From Oceanobacillus timonensis (lineage in GTDB: Bacteria; Bacillota; Bacilli; Bacillales; Amphibacillaceae): a stretch of 64,000 bases of DNA. The translations under genes were made by a program, and so were the position numbers. The notes below the pieces were generated by a model. It was not told the DNA's origin, ran no database searches, and saw only the letters and a program-made list of their open reading frames with translations. How positions within the stretch are numbered: position 1 is the first letter of the stretch; each line of letters begins with the position of its first letter. Location: positions 3,024,344-3,088,343 of the forward strand of contig NZ_LT800497.1 in the NCBI RefSeq assembly GCF_900166635.1, written 5' to 3'. Of this stretch, positions 8,526-17,424 are shown one piece after another.

Positions 8526-9623
8526 ATGACAGATAGAATGAATCATTTATTTGCTGAGCTTAAAAACAAACAAGCAGACAGTTGTTTTATCAGCTCCAAA
8601 GCAAATGTATATTATTTAAGCGGGTATTACACAGATCCGCATGAAAGGGTTATTGGGATTATACTTATCGATGGCATCGATCCGATTTTCTTACTGCCTA
8701 AAATGGAAGAAGAAGATGCCAGAAATGCCGGCTGGGAGCATCTAATCGTGAGTTATTATGACCACGAAGACCCTTGGCAGACACTGCAGGCTTACTTGAA
8801 AAAGCAGGAAAAAAACCCGTCTGTGTTGGCTGTGGAAAAAGATCATTTAACAATCCGCCGCTTCAACCAGCTTCAAGAAATCTTCCCAAATGCAACATAT
8901 ATTGATGCGACAGATACCATTCAAAATCTGCGGCTGATTAAATCCAAAAAAGAACATGAGTATTTAAGAACTGCTGCAGAGTTAGCTGATTTAGGTATTA
9001 AAACCGGCGTGGAAGCATTAAAAGAAGGTGTCTCCGAATTAGAGGTTGTTGCTACGATTGAGCACACTTTAAAAAAACAAGGAATACGTGAAATGTCATT
9101 CCAGACAATGGCATTATTTGGTGCGAAAACAGCTTCTCCACATGGAAATCCGGATAAAACAGCCTTAGAGCAAAACAGTCTTGTTCTTTTTGATTTAGGT
9201 GTGATTTATCAGGGATATTGCTCTGACATTACACGGACAGTTGCTTTTGGAGATATTAATGAGGAACAGAAACATATATATAATACAGTACTACAAGCAA
9301 ATGAGAAAGCAATTGAAGCAAGCAAAACGGGGACTGCTGTCGGCGAACTTGATAAAATCGCAAGAAATTACATTACCGAACAAGGATACGGAGAGTATTT
9401 CACACACAGGCTTGGACATGGGTTAGGAATCGAAACACATGAATTTCCTTCCATGCACAGCGAAAATACACTTCCTATTGAGCCGGGAATGTGTTTTACC
9501 ATTGAACCGGGCATTTATGTACCAAATGTGGGCGGCGTAAGAATTGAAGATATGCTGTTCACAACAAACTATATGCCTTTAGAACTGACAAAATATCCAA
9601 AAACATTACAAGTGATTTCTTAA
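8526..9623 (+). CDS. Xaa-Pro peptidase (M24B family)
   Basis: Cytoplasmic aminopeptidase P/prolidase-like enzyme (365 aa) that cleaves peptides next to proline with a dinuclear metal centre. The creatinase-like N-terminal domain covers about 1-130 and the pita-bread catalytic domain 135-365. All five metal ligands are visible: D in FDLGV (about 222), D in SDITRT (about 233), H in GHGLG (about 297), E in EPGIY and E in RIEDM. It resembles the YkvY/PepQ group. An extended -10 (TGCTATAAT at 8440-8448) lies upstream, and AGGAGGC precedes the ATG. Single gene with its own terminator. Confidence 0.93.
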   Translation: MTDRMNHLFAELKNKQADSCFISSKANVYYLSGYYTDPHERVIGIILIDGIDPIFLLPKMEEEDARNAGWEHLIVSYYDHEDPWQTLQAYLKKQEKNPSVLAVEKDHLTIRRFNQLQEIFPNATYIDATDTIQNLRLIKSKKEHEYLRTAAELADLGIKTGVEALKEGVSELEVVATIEHTLKKQGIREMSFQTMALFGAKTASPHGNPDKTALEQNSLVLFDLGVIYQGYCSDITRTVAFGDINEEQKHIYNTVLQANEKAIEASKTGTAVGELDKIARNYITEQGYGEYFTHRLGHGLGIETHEFPSMHSENTLPIEPGMCFTIEPGIYVPNVGGVRIEDMLFTTNYMPLELTKYPKTLQVIS

Positions 9624-9650
9624 TGCATCTTTCTAATAACATCATTTCCA

Positions 9651-9680
9651 AGCCCTGGTTCGACAACCAGGGCTTTTCTT
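9651..9680 (+). terminator. Intrinsic terminator of the M24 peptidase gene
   Basis: Perfect 11-bp stem AAGCCCTGGTT / AACCAGGGCTT with the four-base loop CGAC and a following T run. Confidence 0.92.
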
Positions 9681-9789
9681 CATTCCGTGAATGCCACTCA
9701 CATCGTTGTCAAGGTTTTTCGTATAAAAATCAGCTATTCATTTTATTTTTTGACTATTTTCCGAATGTTAATGTAATTGCAAGGAATTT

Positions 9790-9820
9790 GTTTGTAACGC
9801 TTTCAAAATAGGTATATAAT
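9790..9820 (+). promoter_or_regulatory. Overlapping sigma-A and sigma-B-like promoters of the stress gene
   Basis: Sigma-A type: TTGTAA (9792-9797), 17 bp, TATAAT (9815-9820). Sigma-B type: GTTTGT (9790-9795), 14 bp, AGGTAT (9810-9815), close to the GTTTaa...GGGTAT consensus. Sigma-B use would suit a universal stress protein but is inferred. Confidence 0.55.
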
Positions 9821-9844
9821 AATAATAGAAAGGGGAGATGAATC

Positions 9845-10273
9845 ATGGAATATACAAATATTGTTGTTGCAGTAGACGGATCTAAAGCTGCTGAAAAGGC
9901 ATTCAGCCATTCACTCGATATCGCTAAAAGAAACAATGCCCGCCTCGTTCTTGCACATGTGGTGGATTCCCGTACTTTTTCCACAGCTGAAGCATACGAC
10001 CGTTCTTTATCAGAAAGAGCAGAAACCTATGCAAAAGAATTACTAGATGATTATGTGGAACAAGCTGAAGCAGCCGGGATAACAGATATTGTCCGCTGCA
10101 TTGAGTACGGATCTCCTAAAGTAAAGATTGCTAAAGAAATAGCTGGTAATTTTGAAGCTGATTTAATTATTTGTGGTGCAACCGGAATGAATGCTGTCGA
10201 GCGTTTCCTGATTGGAAGTGTCTCTGAAAGCATTACAAGATATGCAAGCTGTGATGTGCTTGTTGTCCGCTAA
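9845..10273 (+). CDS. Universal stress protein, UspA family
   Basis: A 142-residue single-domain Usp protein. N-terminal IVVAVDGSKAAEKAF and the C-terminal signature GATGMNAVERFLIGSVSESI are visible; the G-x2-G-x9-G(S) pattern is that of ATP-binding Usp proteins. Such proteins are induced in stress and starvation and form dimers; the precise role here is unknown. AAAGGGGAGATGAATC precedes the ATG. It is monocistronic, with a terminator following. Overlapping general and stress-type promoter sequences lie 25-55 bp upstream. It is convergent with the acetate kinase gene. Confidence 0.93.
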   Translation: MEYTNIVVAVDGSKAAEKAFSHSLDIAKRNNARLVLAHVVDSRTFSTAEAYDRSLSERAETYAKELLDDYVEQAEAAGITDIVRCIEYGSPKVKIAKEIAGNFEADLIICGATGMNAVERFLIGSVSESITRYASCDVLVVR

Positions 10274-10325
10274 AACGGAAGCACCGCTCGAGAAAACGCT
10301 GGTTTCCTTTATTAAAAAATGTATC

Positions 10326-10367
10326 AAAAAACCTTTTCCCTAAAATTTTTACGGGAAAAGGTTTTTT
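10326..10367. terminator. Intrinsic terminator between the usp gene and ackA
   Basis: The 15-bp stem AAAAAACCTTTTCCC / GGGAAAAGGTTTTTT works in both orientations between convergent genes. Confidence 0.93.
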
Positions 10368-10457
10368 TAATCAATACTTAGGAATATCTTCTATTTTTTA
10401 GTCTCCAGTAAGGAATGATATATCAAAACCAACTACAAACGTTATTATAGCAAAAGT

Positions 10458-11642
10458 TTATTGACTTAAACGAACCGTATCCCGGGCAATCATTACTTCC
10501 TCATTTGTCGGGATTACAATAACTTTTACCGGAGAATGCGGATAGTTGACGAACTGTTCTTTTCCGCGCACGTCATTCAGTCTTGGATCCCAGTAGATAC
10601 CCATGAATTCCAATCCCTTAAGAATTTTTTCACGGATGTTAACGCTATTCTCTCCAATACCAGCAGTGAAAATAATAGCATCCACACCGTTCATTTTCGC
10701 TGCATATGATCCAATATATTTATGAATTCTTCCTGCAAATACATCCAGCGCTAATTCTGCACGGTGGTTTGTGTCCGCCTGGCTTTCAATATCCCGCAAA
10801 TCACTGGAGAATCCAGATAAAGCCAGCATCCCGCTTTCTTTATTTAGTACATGCAGGACTTCATCCACTGTTTTACCAGTACGTTCCATAATATAAGGAA
10901 TCAAGGCCGGGTCGATATTGCCGGATCTTGTCCCCATGGTTACTCCGGCAAGTGGTGTGAAGCCCATGGAAGTATCAATGGATTCGCCATCTTTAATCGC
11001 CGTCACACTAGCTCCGTTACCAATATGGCAAGAAATTAAACGAAGACTTTCCAGCGGTCTGCCGATGAGCTCCGCTGCACGCTCAGATACATACTTATGG
11101 GAAGTCCCGTGGAAACCATATTTACGAATGCCGTAGTCTTCATAATAGTTTCTTGGCAAACTGTACAGGTAAGATGATTCCGGCATTGTTTGATGGAAAG
11201 CTGTATCGAACACCGCTACCATCGGAACATCTGGTAAAATTTCTTTAAAAGCATTGATTCCGGTTAAGTTTGCCGGGTTATGCAACGGAGCCAGTTCAGA
11301 CACTTCTTCAATTTTTTGAATCACTTCATCATTTAATAGGACAGAATCAGAGAAGAATTCTCCTCCATGGACAACACGATGCCCCACCGCATCGATTTCT
11401 TCAAATGATTGAATAATATCTTGTGAAATCAAAGCATCCAATAGCATTTTTACTGCTACACTGTGATCAGGGATGTCTGTAACGGTCTTGTCCTCCTTTC
11501 CCTCTGCCTCTATTTTGAAAATAGATTCCGGCATACCGATTCGTTCTACAATACCGATTGCAGCTACTTCTTCTTCCGGCATTTTAATTAACTGGAATTT
11601 TAAAGATGAACTGCCGGCATTAATTGCTAATATATTACTCAT
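10458..11642 (-). CDS. ackA: Acetate kinase
   Basis: Interconverts acetyl phosphate plus ADP and acetate plus ATP, the ATP-forming step of overflow metabolism. Full length (394 aa) with family motifs [10 protein letters not shown] (residues 7-16), [33 protein letters not shown] and GIGENS. The start ATG has TAGGAGTGG upstream. It is 21 bp downstream of ytxK, so the two form an operon, as in B. subtilis. The nearest sigma-A promoter is upstream of ytxK; no CcpA box was seen near it, unlike B. subtilis ackA. Confidence 0.97.
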   Translation of the reverse strand: MSNILAINAGSSSLKFQLIKMPEEEVAAIGIVERIGMPESIFKIEAEGKEDKTVTDIPDHSVAVKMLLDALISQDIIQSFEEIDAVGHRVVHGGEFFSDSVLLNDEVIQKIEEVSELAPLHNPANLTGINAFKEILPDVPMVAVFDTAFHQTMPESSYLYSLPRNYYEDYGIRKYGFHGTSHKYVSERAAELIGRPLESLRLISCHIGNGASVTAIKDGESIDTSMGFTPLAGVTMGTRSGNIDPALIPYIMERTGKTVDEVLHVLNKESGMLALSGFSSDLRDIESQADTNHRAELALDVFAGRIHKYIGSYAAKMNGVDAIIFTAGIGENSVNIREKILKGLEFMGIYWDPRLNDVRGKEQFVNYPHSPVKVIVIPTNEEVMIARDTVRLSQ

Positions 11643-11663
11643 TGTTATTCCACTCCTATATTC

Positions 11664-12656
11664 TCAATTCATCCTGTTTGGATAAGATGTAAACCATTGG
11701 TTGATTTGTTTAATAATATCTGCCATCGCCTGGGCATTCTTAAACGAAGGTAATTGAACAAGCAGTGGTTGCTTCGGTTCCTTTGTACCCTCTCCTTTTT
11801 TCTGAAGGATTAATATACTTTTCGCTTGGTTTTTTGACTTAAAAGAAGTTTCCGGCAAGCGGATAACACCGACAATATGTGCGGTTTCCTGTAAAAAGAC
11901 ATGCAGCTTGTCCGACTGGTCACTATCAAATAAAAATTCGGGGATAACAGCCAGAAAGTATCCGCCATCTTTTAAATATTTCAAGCTCTGCTCAATAAAC
12001 AAATGATGCGAATACGAATGTCCTTCCTCCGCCTTCAGTTGATATTCTTCTGCTGTCACATCATCCGGATAATACCCTACTGGCAAGTCGGTAACAACCA
12101 TATCTACAGGCTCAATCAAAAAAGGCCGTAAACTGTCCTGTTGATAAAAACTGATTTCTCTTTTCTGTAAATTGGCATTTAATACAGCCAGTTCAATTAA
12201 AGTCGAATCGACCTCCGAAGCATATGCTTTGAAAGGATTTTCCAATTGATTCAGCACAATGGTTAGTAAATTGGCTGTTCCTCCGGCCGGGTCAAAAATA
12301 CTGACCTGCCCTTTTTTATCAATCAATTTATTTGCTAAATAACTGATTAAGAAACCAACGGTATCAGGTGTCATTAAATGCTGCTGTTGTGCCGCACCCT
12401 TCGTTCCTTTTAAAACAGCAAGGCTGAGTGCTTTTCGATACGTTTCTGCATCATATTCTTCTTCATTGAACGTTTGAACCGGTTTGGTTATCTTCTGTTT
12501 CGTTACATCGTCCAACGCTTCCTGCGCGCTATCATCTATCATGATATTTAAAGCTATAATCAAACTTTCCAAATAGATTTCATTCTTTGTATTTTGTATT
12601 ATTTCAGTTACTTCATCCATACATTTAAATAACTTCTCTACATTTGATTGCTCCAT
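11664..12656 (-). CDS. ytxK: N6-adenine-type methyltransferase-like protein YtxK
   Basis: Class I SAM-dependent methyltransferase fold (330 aa; the B. subtilis YtxK is about the same). The SAM-binding loop IFDPAGGTANLLT and the motif IV segment TDLPVGYYP resemble the HsdM/N6-adenine group, but no target-recognition subunit or restriction partner is present, so the substrate is unknown. The start at 12656 was chosen for GGAGGA placed 6 bp upstream; a start at 12683 lacks a ribosome site. First gene of the ytxK-ackA operon. Confidence 0.9.
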   Translation of the reverse strand: MEQSNVEKLFKCMDEVTEIIQNTKNEIYLESLIIALNIMIDDSAQEALDDVTKQKITKPVQTFNEEEYDAETYRKALSLAVLKGTKGAAQQQHLMTPDTVGFLISYLANKLIDKKGQVSIFDPAGGTANLLTIVLNQLENPFKAYASEVDSTLIELAVLNANLQKREISFYQQDSLRPFLIEPVDMVVTDLPVGYYPDDVTAEEYQLKAEEGHSYSHHLFIEQSLKYLKDGGYFLAVIPEFLFDSDQSDKLHVFLQETAHIVGVIRLPETSFKSKNQAKSILILQKKGEGTKEPKQPLLVQLPSFKNAQAMADIIKQINQWFTSYPNRMN

Positions 12657-12689
12657 GGCATGTCCTCCAATCCAATCTAACAACTTACT

Positions 12690-12718
12690 ATTTTAACAAT
12701 ACTTATACCAGATGTAAA
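12690..12718 (-). promoter_or_regulatory. Candidate sigma-A promoter of ytxK-ackA
   Basis: On the minus strand TTTACA (12713-12718), a 17-bp spacer and TAAAAT (12690-12695): five of six in each hexamer. It lies 34 bp upstream of the ytxK start. Confidence 0.6.
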
Positions 12719-12810
12719 AGGAAGTTCACTGGCTTGTGTTTTTAAGTTAACGGGTCATCCGGAAAACACGAACATTATCCGTCATTTCTCTTTCAACGTT
12801 CATTTTTATA

Positions 12811-12839
12811 TTGAATTTTTAATCGTTGTCTGCTATAGT
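12811..12839 (+). promoter_or_regulatory. Sigma-A promoter of the purine operon
   Basis: TTGAAT, 17 bp, TATAGT, placing transcription start near 12846, about ten bases before the riboswitch aptamer. Confidence 0.65.
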
Positions 12840-12854
12840 AGTTGAAGTGTTTTT

Positions 12855-12927
12855 AACTCGTATATTCTCAGTAATATGGTCTGAGCGTTTCTACCTGGTT
12901 CCCATGAAAGAACCGGACTACGAAGTT
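12855..12927 (+). ncRNA. Purine riboswitch aptamer, guanine type
   Basis: The three-way junction of the purine riboswitch is complete. P1 is AACTCGTA / TACGAAGTT (one bulge), P2 carries the conserved loop TAATATGG, J2/3 is GTTTCTACC and P3 is GGTTC / GAACC. The J3/1 strand reads GGACTACG, with C at the ligand-pairing position, as in guanine/hypoxanthine aptamers; adenine aptamers have U there. The 3' half contains CCGGACT, which is complementary to the left arm of the downstream terminator, so the expected OFF switch (ligand bound, terminator formed) is visible in the sequence. Confidence 0.95.
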
Positions 12928-13002
12928 AAAGTCTATGATAACATTTTCTATTTCCTTTTGATTTACATCAATACATTTCTGTTATACATAACTTTAGCTG
13001 TT

Positions 13003-13045
13003 AAAGTCCGGAAAGGTAAGTTTATCTTATTTTCCGGACTTTTTT
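13003..13045 (+). terminator. Riboswitch-controlled intrinsic terminator
   Basis: The stem AAAGTCCGGAAA (13003-13014) / TTTCCGGACTTT (13031-13042) is followed by a T run. AGTCCGG (13005-13011) can instead pair with CCGGACT of the aptamer (12913-12919), which forms the antiterminator when no purine is bound. Confidence 0.93.
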
Positions 13046-13093
13046 CATTTTAAGATGTTCATTCAACTACTATTCAGAAGGGAAGTTCTATCC

Positions 13094-14410
13094 ATGAAGT
13101 TTACAAATAAACTCAATCAATTTTTTCATTTATCCGAGCATAAAACAGATACACGAACAGAGCTGACAGCAGGATTAACCGTATTTATGACCATGCTTTA
13201 TGTGTTGATCATTGTTCCTGGTATGCTAGAAGAAGCAGGAATGCCTATAGGCCCTATTACGGTATCTGTTATTCTAATGACAGGAGTCATCACCATTCTT
13301 ATGGGTCTATTCAGCAACCGTCCTTTTGCGCTTGCTCCTGGACTCGGATCTGTTGCATTTTTATCTGTTACACTGGTTCTGGCAGAAGGAATACCTTGGC
13401 AAACAGCAATGGGTATGGTTTTTATCTCAGGTATATTATTTGTACTTTTTACCATTTTTGGTTTAAGACAAATGATTGTTCGTCTTATTCCGCCGGCCAT
13501 CAAATTATCTATCGGTGCAGGTGTCGGTTTATTTATTGCCCTTATCGGTTTCCGTAATGCTGGACTCGTTGTCGCAGATGAAAGTGCGAACTCTCTGCAA
13601 TTGGGAGATGTCAGTTCCCCTAACGCAATCTTGGCACTTATCGGTTTTCTTATTATGAGTGTCCTGCTTGCCCGTAATGTTCGAGGGCATTTATTAATCG
13701 GTATTGTACTTGTGACCATTATTGGTATTCCAATGGGCGTCACACAATTGCCAGACTCTATCTTTTCGTTACCGGAAAGTCCTGGGCCGGTATTATTTCA
13801 ATTAGATATCATGGATGCATTAAAGGTTGCTTATTTCCCATTTATGCTTGCCTTTTTTGTTCCCGACTTTTTCTCCACCCTTGGGACAATGCTGGGTGTG
13901 GCAGGTAAAGGGAATATGTTGGACAAGAACGGCAACTTGCCTAATATAGACAGACCTTTTATGGTAGATGCAGGCGGGACTACTTTAGGTTCTTTCTTTT
14001 CCGTCCCTGTCATGACAACCTATGTGGAATCTGCAGCTGGTGTAGAAGCAGGCGGACGCACCGGATTAACTGCTGTTTCTACAGGTATCCTATTTTTAGC
14101 AACTTTATTTGTTACACCGATTATTATGATTATTCCTACAGAAGCAACCGCACCGGCATTGATTTTAGTCGGATTAACGATGCTTTCTTCTGTAAAAAAT
14201 ATTGATTTCACCGATATTACCGAATCACTCCCGGCATTTATAACCATCGTTATTACCATATTTACTTTTAATTTCGGAAATGGTATCTCAGCTGGTATTA
14301 TTATGTATGTTGTTGTCAAAGCTTTCTCAGGAAAAATAAAAGAAGTACATCCCGGACTGTTTATTTTAATTATTCCATTGGTTATTTATTTTATAACCTT
14401 AGCGGAATAA
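13094..14410 (+). CDS. pbuG: Hypoxanthine/guanine permease, AzgA family
   Basis: Polytopic purine transporter of the NCS2/AzgA family (438 aa, about 12-14 membrane segments). Diagnostic stretches are ELTAGLTVFMTMLYVLIIVP at the N-terminus, FALAPGLGSVAFL, and DAGGTTLGSFFSVPVMTTYVESAAGVEAGGRTGL, the conserved loop of this family. The start ATG at 13094 has AGAAGGGAAG upstream; the in-frame ATG at 13055 overlaps the terminator. It is under the guanine riboswitch, as is B. subtilis pbuG, which supports guanine/hypoxanthine as substrate. It is 38 bp upstream of the adenine deaminase gene. Confidence 0.93.
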   Translation: MKFTNKLNQFFHLSEHKTDTRTELTAGLTVFMTMLYVLIIVPGMLEEAGMPIGPITVSVILMTGVITILMGLFSNRPFALAPGLGSVAFLSVTLVLAEGIPWQTAMGMVFISGILFVLFTIFGLRQMIVRLIPPAIKLSIGAGVGLFIALIGFRNAGLVVADESANSLQLGDVSSPNAILALIGFLIMSVLLARNVRGHLLIGIVLVTIIGIPMGVTQLPDSIFSLPESPGPVLFQLDIMDALKVAYFPFMLAFFVPDFFSTLGTMLGVAGKGNMLDKNGNLPNIDRPFMVDAGGTTLGSFFSVPVMTTYVESAAGVEAGGRTGLTAVSTGILFLATLFVTPIIMIIPTEATAPALILVGLTMLSSVKNIDFTDITESLPAFITIVITIFTFNFGNGISAGIIMYVVVKAFSGKIKEVHPGLFILIIPLVIYFITLAE

Positions 14411-14448
14411 AGAAACACAATAGGAAATTCACAAGGAGGAAAAGAATA

Positions 14449-16221
14449 ATGAAATATAGTCGCAACCAAATTGTAGCTGCAGCACGTGGAGATATAAAAA
14501 TGGATTTAGTTATCCGGAATGCACAATTAGTGAATGTCTTTACCGCAGAAATATATACAGCGGACATCGGTATCAAAGAAAATCGATTCAGCGCCATTGC
14601 CGCTTATGAAAATGACAAACCTTCTTTTCCTATCGAAGGAGAAAAAGAACTAGATGCAAAAGGAAAATACGCTATCCCAGGATTGATTGACTGTCATGTG
14701 CATATTGAGAGCACAATGGTTACGCCGGATATGTTCGCCCGTGAAGTTTTGCGTAATGGAACTACTACGGCAGTCATTGATCCTCATGAAATTGGCAATG
14801 TACTTGGCAAAGAAGGCGTTGAATATATGGCAGCTGCCAGCAGAAACCTGCCGGTGCAAATCTTGCTTACCATCCCATCCTGTGTACCCGCTGTACCAGG
14901 TGTGGAAACAGCCGGCGCTTCGTTTGGGCCGGAAGATATTGACGAACTGTTAGATTTGCCAGAAGCAGTCGGTATTGCGGAAGTCATGGATTATGTCGGA
15001 GTCATTAATCAAGATGACCGCATGGCTGGCATTGTCGAAGCTGGCTTGAAAAAAAATATGTTAAATGAAGGACACTTGCCGAGAGTGTACGGAAAAGAAT
15101 TACATGCCTATCTGGCTGCCGGCGTAAACACAGATCACGAAAGCCGTAAATCGGATGAAATTATTGAGAAATTAAGAGCTGGTATGCTTGTTTATATCCG
15201 CGAATCCAGTGTCAGCCAATTTGCTGATATTGCAGCGGAAGCATGGAAAACAGTTCCTTACGCTTCGAATATTGCGATGTGTACAGATGATGTGGAACCG
15301 AGTGATATGCTGAAAAACGGACAAATGAGCCGTGTCGTGCGCCGCTGTATCGAAGAAGGAATTCCTGCACCACTCGCTGTTCGTTATGCGAGTTTAAACG
15401 GAGCTGCCCGTTTTGGATTAAGAGATCAGGGTGCGATTGCTCCTGGATATATCGCCAGCTTCTCCCTTGTCAATTCCATTGACGATATGGATATCAATGA
15501 TGTGTTTGTAGAGGGAAAACAGATGGTAAAAGAAAAGCAAGTAACAGAAACAATTTCAAGTGAAGTGCCGCCATTATCCAAAAATACCGTGTCCATTCCG
15601 GCATTAACAGAAGCAGATTTTCAAATCACTGCTCCTGTACAAAACGGAAAAGTAACGGTGAATACAATGGAGATGCTTCCCATCGGAACAACACAAAAAA
15701 GCACAGCAGAACTGGAAGCTGTTAATGGTGTTATTTCTTCCCTGCCGGATGATTATTTGTATGTTTCCGTAACAGGAAGACATGGGCAGGGCAGAAAACC
15801 ATTTGTAGGCATATTGAAAAACGCCGGATTAAAAGAAGGGGCCTACGCGACAACCGTTGCCCACGATAGCCACAACTTGGTCATTGCAGGAAAAAACACA
15901 AAAGATATGCTTTTAGCAGCAAAGCAATTAGAAGCTTCCGGCGGTGGACTTTGCCTTGTATCTAACCAAGAAGTTAAAGCACAAGTAAACCTGCCGATAG
16001 CCGGATTAATGGCAGCAGAACCTGTAGAAGAACTTGCACCAAAAATTGATGCTTTTAATCAAGTAGCAAGCTCGATGGGTGTAAAGGTTGGCAGACGTTC
16101 ACCTTCTATGGCCTTATCCTCTTTAACCTTGTCAGTCATCCCTGAAGTACGAATAACAGATATAGGCTTACTGGATGTTGCGTCTCAAGAATTCATTCCA
16201 TTATTTAAAACGGAAAAATAA
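14449..16221 (+). CDS. ade: Adenine deaminase
   Basis: Converts adenine to hypoxanthine plus ammonia (590 aa, usual length for AdeC). An amidohydrolase with metal ligands in IDCHVHIESTMV (about residues 82-93) and in DPHEIGN; NTDHES and CTDDVEPSD supply later active-site residues. The C-terminal domain with GGGLCLVSNQ is typical of the family. AAGGAGGAAAAG precedes the ATG. It follows the permease closely and shares its riboswitch, so adenine salvage here is switched off by guanine or hypoxanthine, the latter being the product pool of this enzyme. Confidence 0.96.
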   Translation: MKYSRNQIVAAARGDIKMDLVIRNAQLVNVFTAEIYTADIGIKENRFSAIAAYENDKPSFPIEGEKELDAKGKYAIPGLIDCHVHIESTMVTPDMFAREVLRNGTTTAVIDPHEIGNVLGKEGVEYMAAASRNLPVQILLTIPSCVPAVPGVETAGASFGPEDIDELLDLPEAVGIAEVMDYVGVINQDDRMAGIVEAGLKKNMLNEGHLPRVYGKELHAYLAAGVNTDHESRKSDEIIEKLRAGMLVYIRESSVSQFADIAAEAWKTVPYASNIAMCTDDVEPSDMLKNGQMSRVVRRCIEEGIPAPLAVRYASLNGAARFGLRDQGAIAPGYIASFSLVNSIDDMDINDVFVEGKQMVKEKQVTETISSEVPPLSKNTVSIPALTEADFQITAPVQNGKVTVNTMEMLPIGTTQKSTAELEAVNGVISSLPDDYLYVSVTGRHGQGRKPFVGILKNAGLKEGAYATTVAHDSHNLVIAGKNTKDMLLAAKQLEASGGGLCLVSNQEVKAQVNLPIAGLMAAEPVEELAPKIDAFNQVASSMGVKVGRRSPSMALSSLTLSVIPEVRITDIGLLDVASQEFIPLFKTEK

Positions 16222-16225
16222 ACTG

Positions 16226-16262
16226 AAAAAAGCATGGCTCCTGCGCAAGGGCCATGCTTTTG
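16226..16262. terminator. Intrinsic terminator after ade
   Basis: AAAAGCATGGC / GCCATGCTTTT stem with a 12-base loop, between the convergent genes ade and tpx. Confidence 0.92.
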
Positions 16263-16271
16263 TTATCTTCT

Positions 16272-16772
16272 TTATTTTGATTTCAGATGTTCCAGTACTG
16301 CATCATAATCGGGATGATCTGAGACTTCGGGAACATATTGCACATAAGTAATTTGATTATTTTCGTCCACAACAAAAACAGAACGGGCTAATAATCGAAG
16401 CTCTTTAATAAGCACACCGTATTTTTCCCCAAAATCTGCAGAACGATGATCAGATAACGTTTCAACGTTTTCTATTCCATTTGCCCCGCACCAGCGTTTT
16501 TGAGCAAATGGTAAATCCATACTAATGGTAAGTACAGACACATTGTCCAGACTAGCTGCTTCTTCATTAAAACGGCGGGTCTGTTCAGAACATACGCCAG
16601 TATCTAAGGAAGGCACCACACTGATTAATTTCACCTTTCCATCATAATCAGCCAGCGACTTCTCCGATAAATCATTTGCAAGTACGGTAAAGTCAGGAGC
16701 GTTATTTCCTACTTTTTGTTCATCTCCTAATAGTGTAACAGGTTCTTGTTTAAATGTAGCTTGTCTTGTCAT
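16272..16772 (-). CDS. tpx: Thiol peroxidase Tpx
   Basis: Atypical 2-Cys peroxiredoxin (166 aa) that reduces hydrogen peroxide and alkyl hydroperoxides with thioredoxin as electron donor. The peroxidatic Cys61 is in PSLDTGVCSEQTRRF and the resolving Cys95 in QKRWCGANG. The start was placed at the ATG at 16772, after GGGGAGGAG; a longer frame from 16844 adds a non-conserved leader. Neighbours ytfJ and ytfI on the same strand match the B. subtilis order, where tpx is also next to ytfJ. Confidence 0.96.
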   Translation of the reverse strand: MTRQATFKQEPVTLLGDEQKVGNNAPDFTVLANDLSEKSLADYDGKVKLISVVPSLDTGVCSEQTRRFNEEAASLDNVSVLTISMDLPFAQKRWCGANGIENVETLSDHRSADFGEKYGVLIKELRLLARSVFVVDENNQITYVQYVPEVSDHPDYDAVLEHLKSK

Positions 16773-16866
16773 GATATTTCTCCTCCCCTTCTTTACAATT
16801 CTGATTCCATTTCTATTATGGGGATTGGGCGATGAACTGTCCAATTATAGCTACTATACAACCTGA

Positions 16867-17424
16867 CTAAATTTCAAAACGGGTAAGAATAGACTCCAGG
16901 TCTTCTTTCTCTTTGTCTTTCTTCTGATCTGTCTCTTTCTCTTTTTCTTCCTTCGCTTCATTTTCAGGCGCTTTTTCCTGCTCTTTTTCCTCTTTTTTAT
17001 GCGTTAGCGGTTTTTGTTCTATCTTACTTTCATCATGCTTTTCTTTTTCTGACTTACCCGGACGCTGCAGCAATTCCGGAATTAAATCAATGATTTTTTC
17101 ATATAGATGTGCGTGCTGGTCCATATGCACCAGCTCCATATTCCCTTCTTTCAGCACCAGAAAAGCAACGGGCGTGATAGACACACCACCGCCACTACCT
17201 CCTCCAAATGGAATTTCATGTTCTTCTACTTCGTTTGACTGCAATTCAGCCGGCATAAATTCACTTCCACCAGCTGCAAATCCAAAGCCTACTTTTGATA
17301 CCGGAATAATAACTGTTCCATCGGGGGCTTTTAAAGGGTCACCAATAATTGTATTTACTTCCACCATTTTTTGTATACTCTTCATTGCGCTGGACATTAA
17401 GCCTTCTATCGGATGTTCTGTCAT
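16867..17424 (-). CDS. ytfJ: GerW-family sporulation protein YtfJ
   Basis: A GerW/YtfJ protein (185 aa); the family is made in the forespore and affects germination. The core (about 1-125) shows MVEVNTIIGDPLKAPDGTVIIPVSKVG (residues 21-47 region), the FGFAAGGSEF stretch, a glycine run GGGSGGG and VSITPVAFLV. Beyond residue 125 there is a roughly 55-residue tail made almost only of K, E, D and Q, longer than in B. subtilis YtfJ (about 150 aa). The ATG overlaps the stop of ytfI by four bases (ATGA), so translation is coupled. Confidence 0.92.
   Translation of the reverse strand: MTEHPIEGLMSSAMKSIQKMVEVNTIIGDPLKAPDGTVIIPVSKVGFGFAAGGSEFMPAELQSNEVEEHEIPFGGGSGGGVSITPVAFLVLKEGNMELVHMDQHAHLYEKIIDLIPELLQRPGKSEKEKHDESKIEQKPLTHKKEEKEQEKAPENEAKEEKEKETDQKKDKEKEDLESILTRFEI

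Noticed and set aside
9794..9807. cre-like sequence TGTAACGCTTTCA at the stress gene promoter
   Set aside because: It is one base short between the conserved half-sites, so the central CG is out of register with the CcpA consensus.
12826..13053. A 75-codon open frame upstream of the purine permease
   Set aside because: It runs through the riboswitch aptamer and terminator, has no ribosome site and is explained by RNA structure.
13198..14319. Long antisense frames opposite the permease gene
   Set aside because: They are mirror frames caused by codon bias of a membrane protein gene; no start signals were seen.
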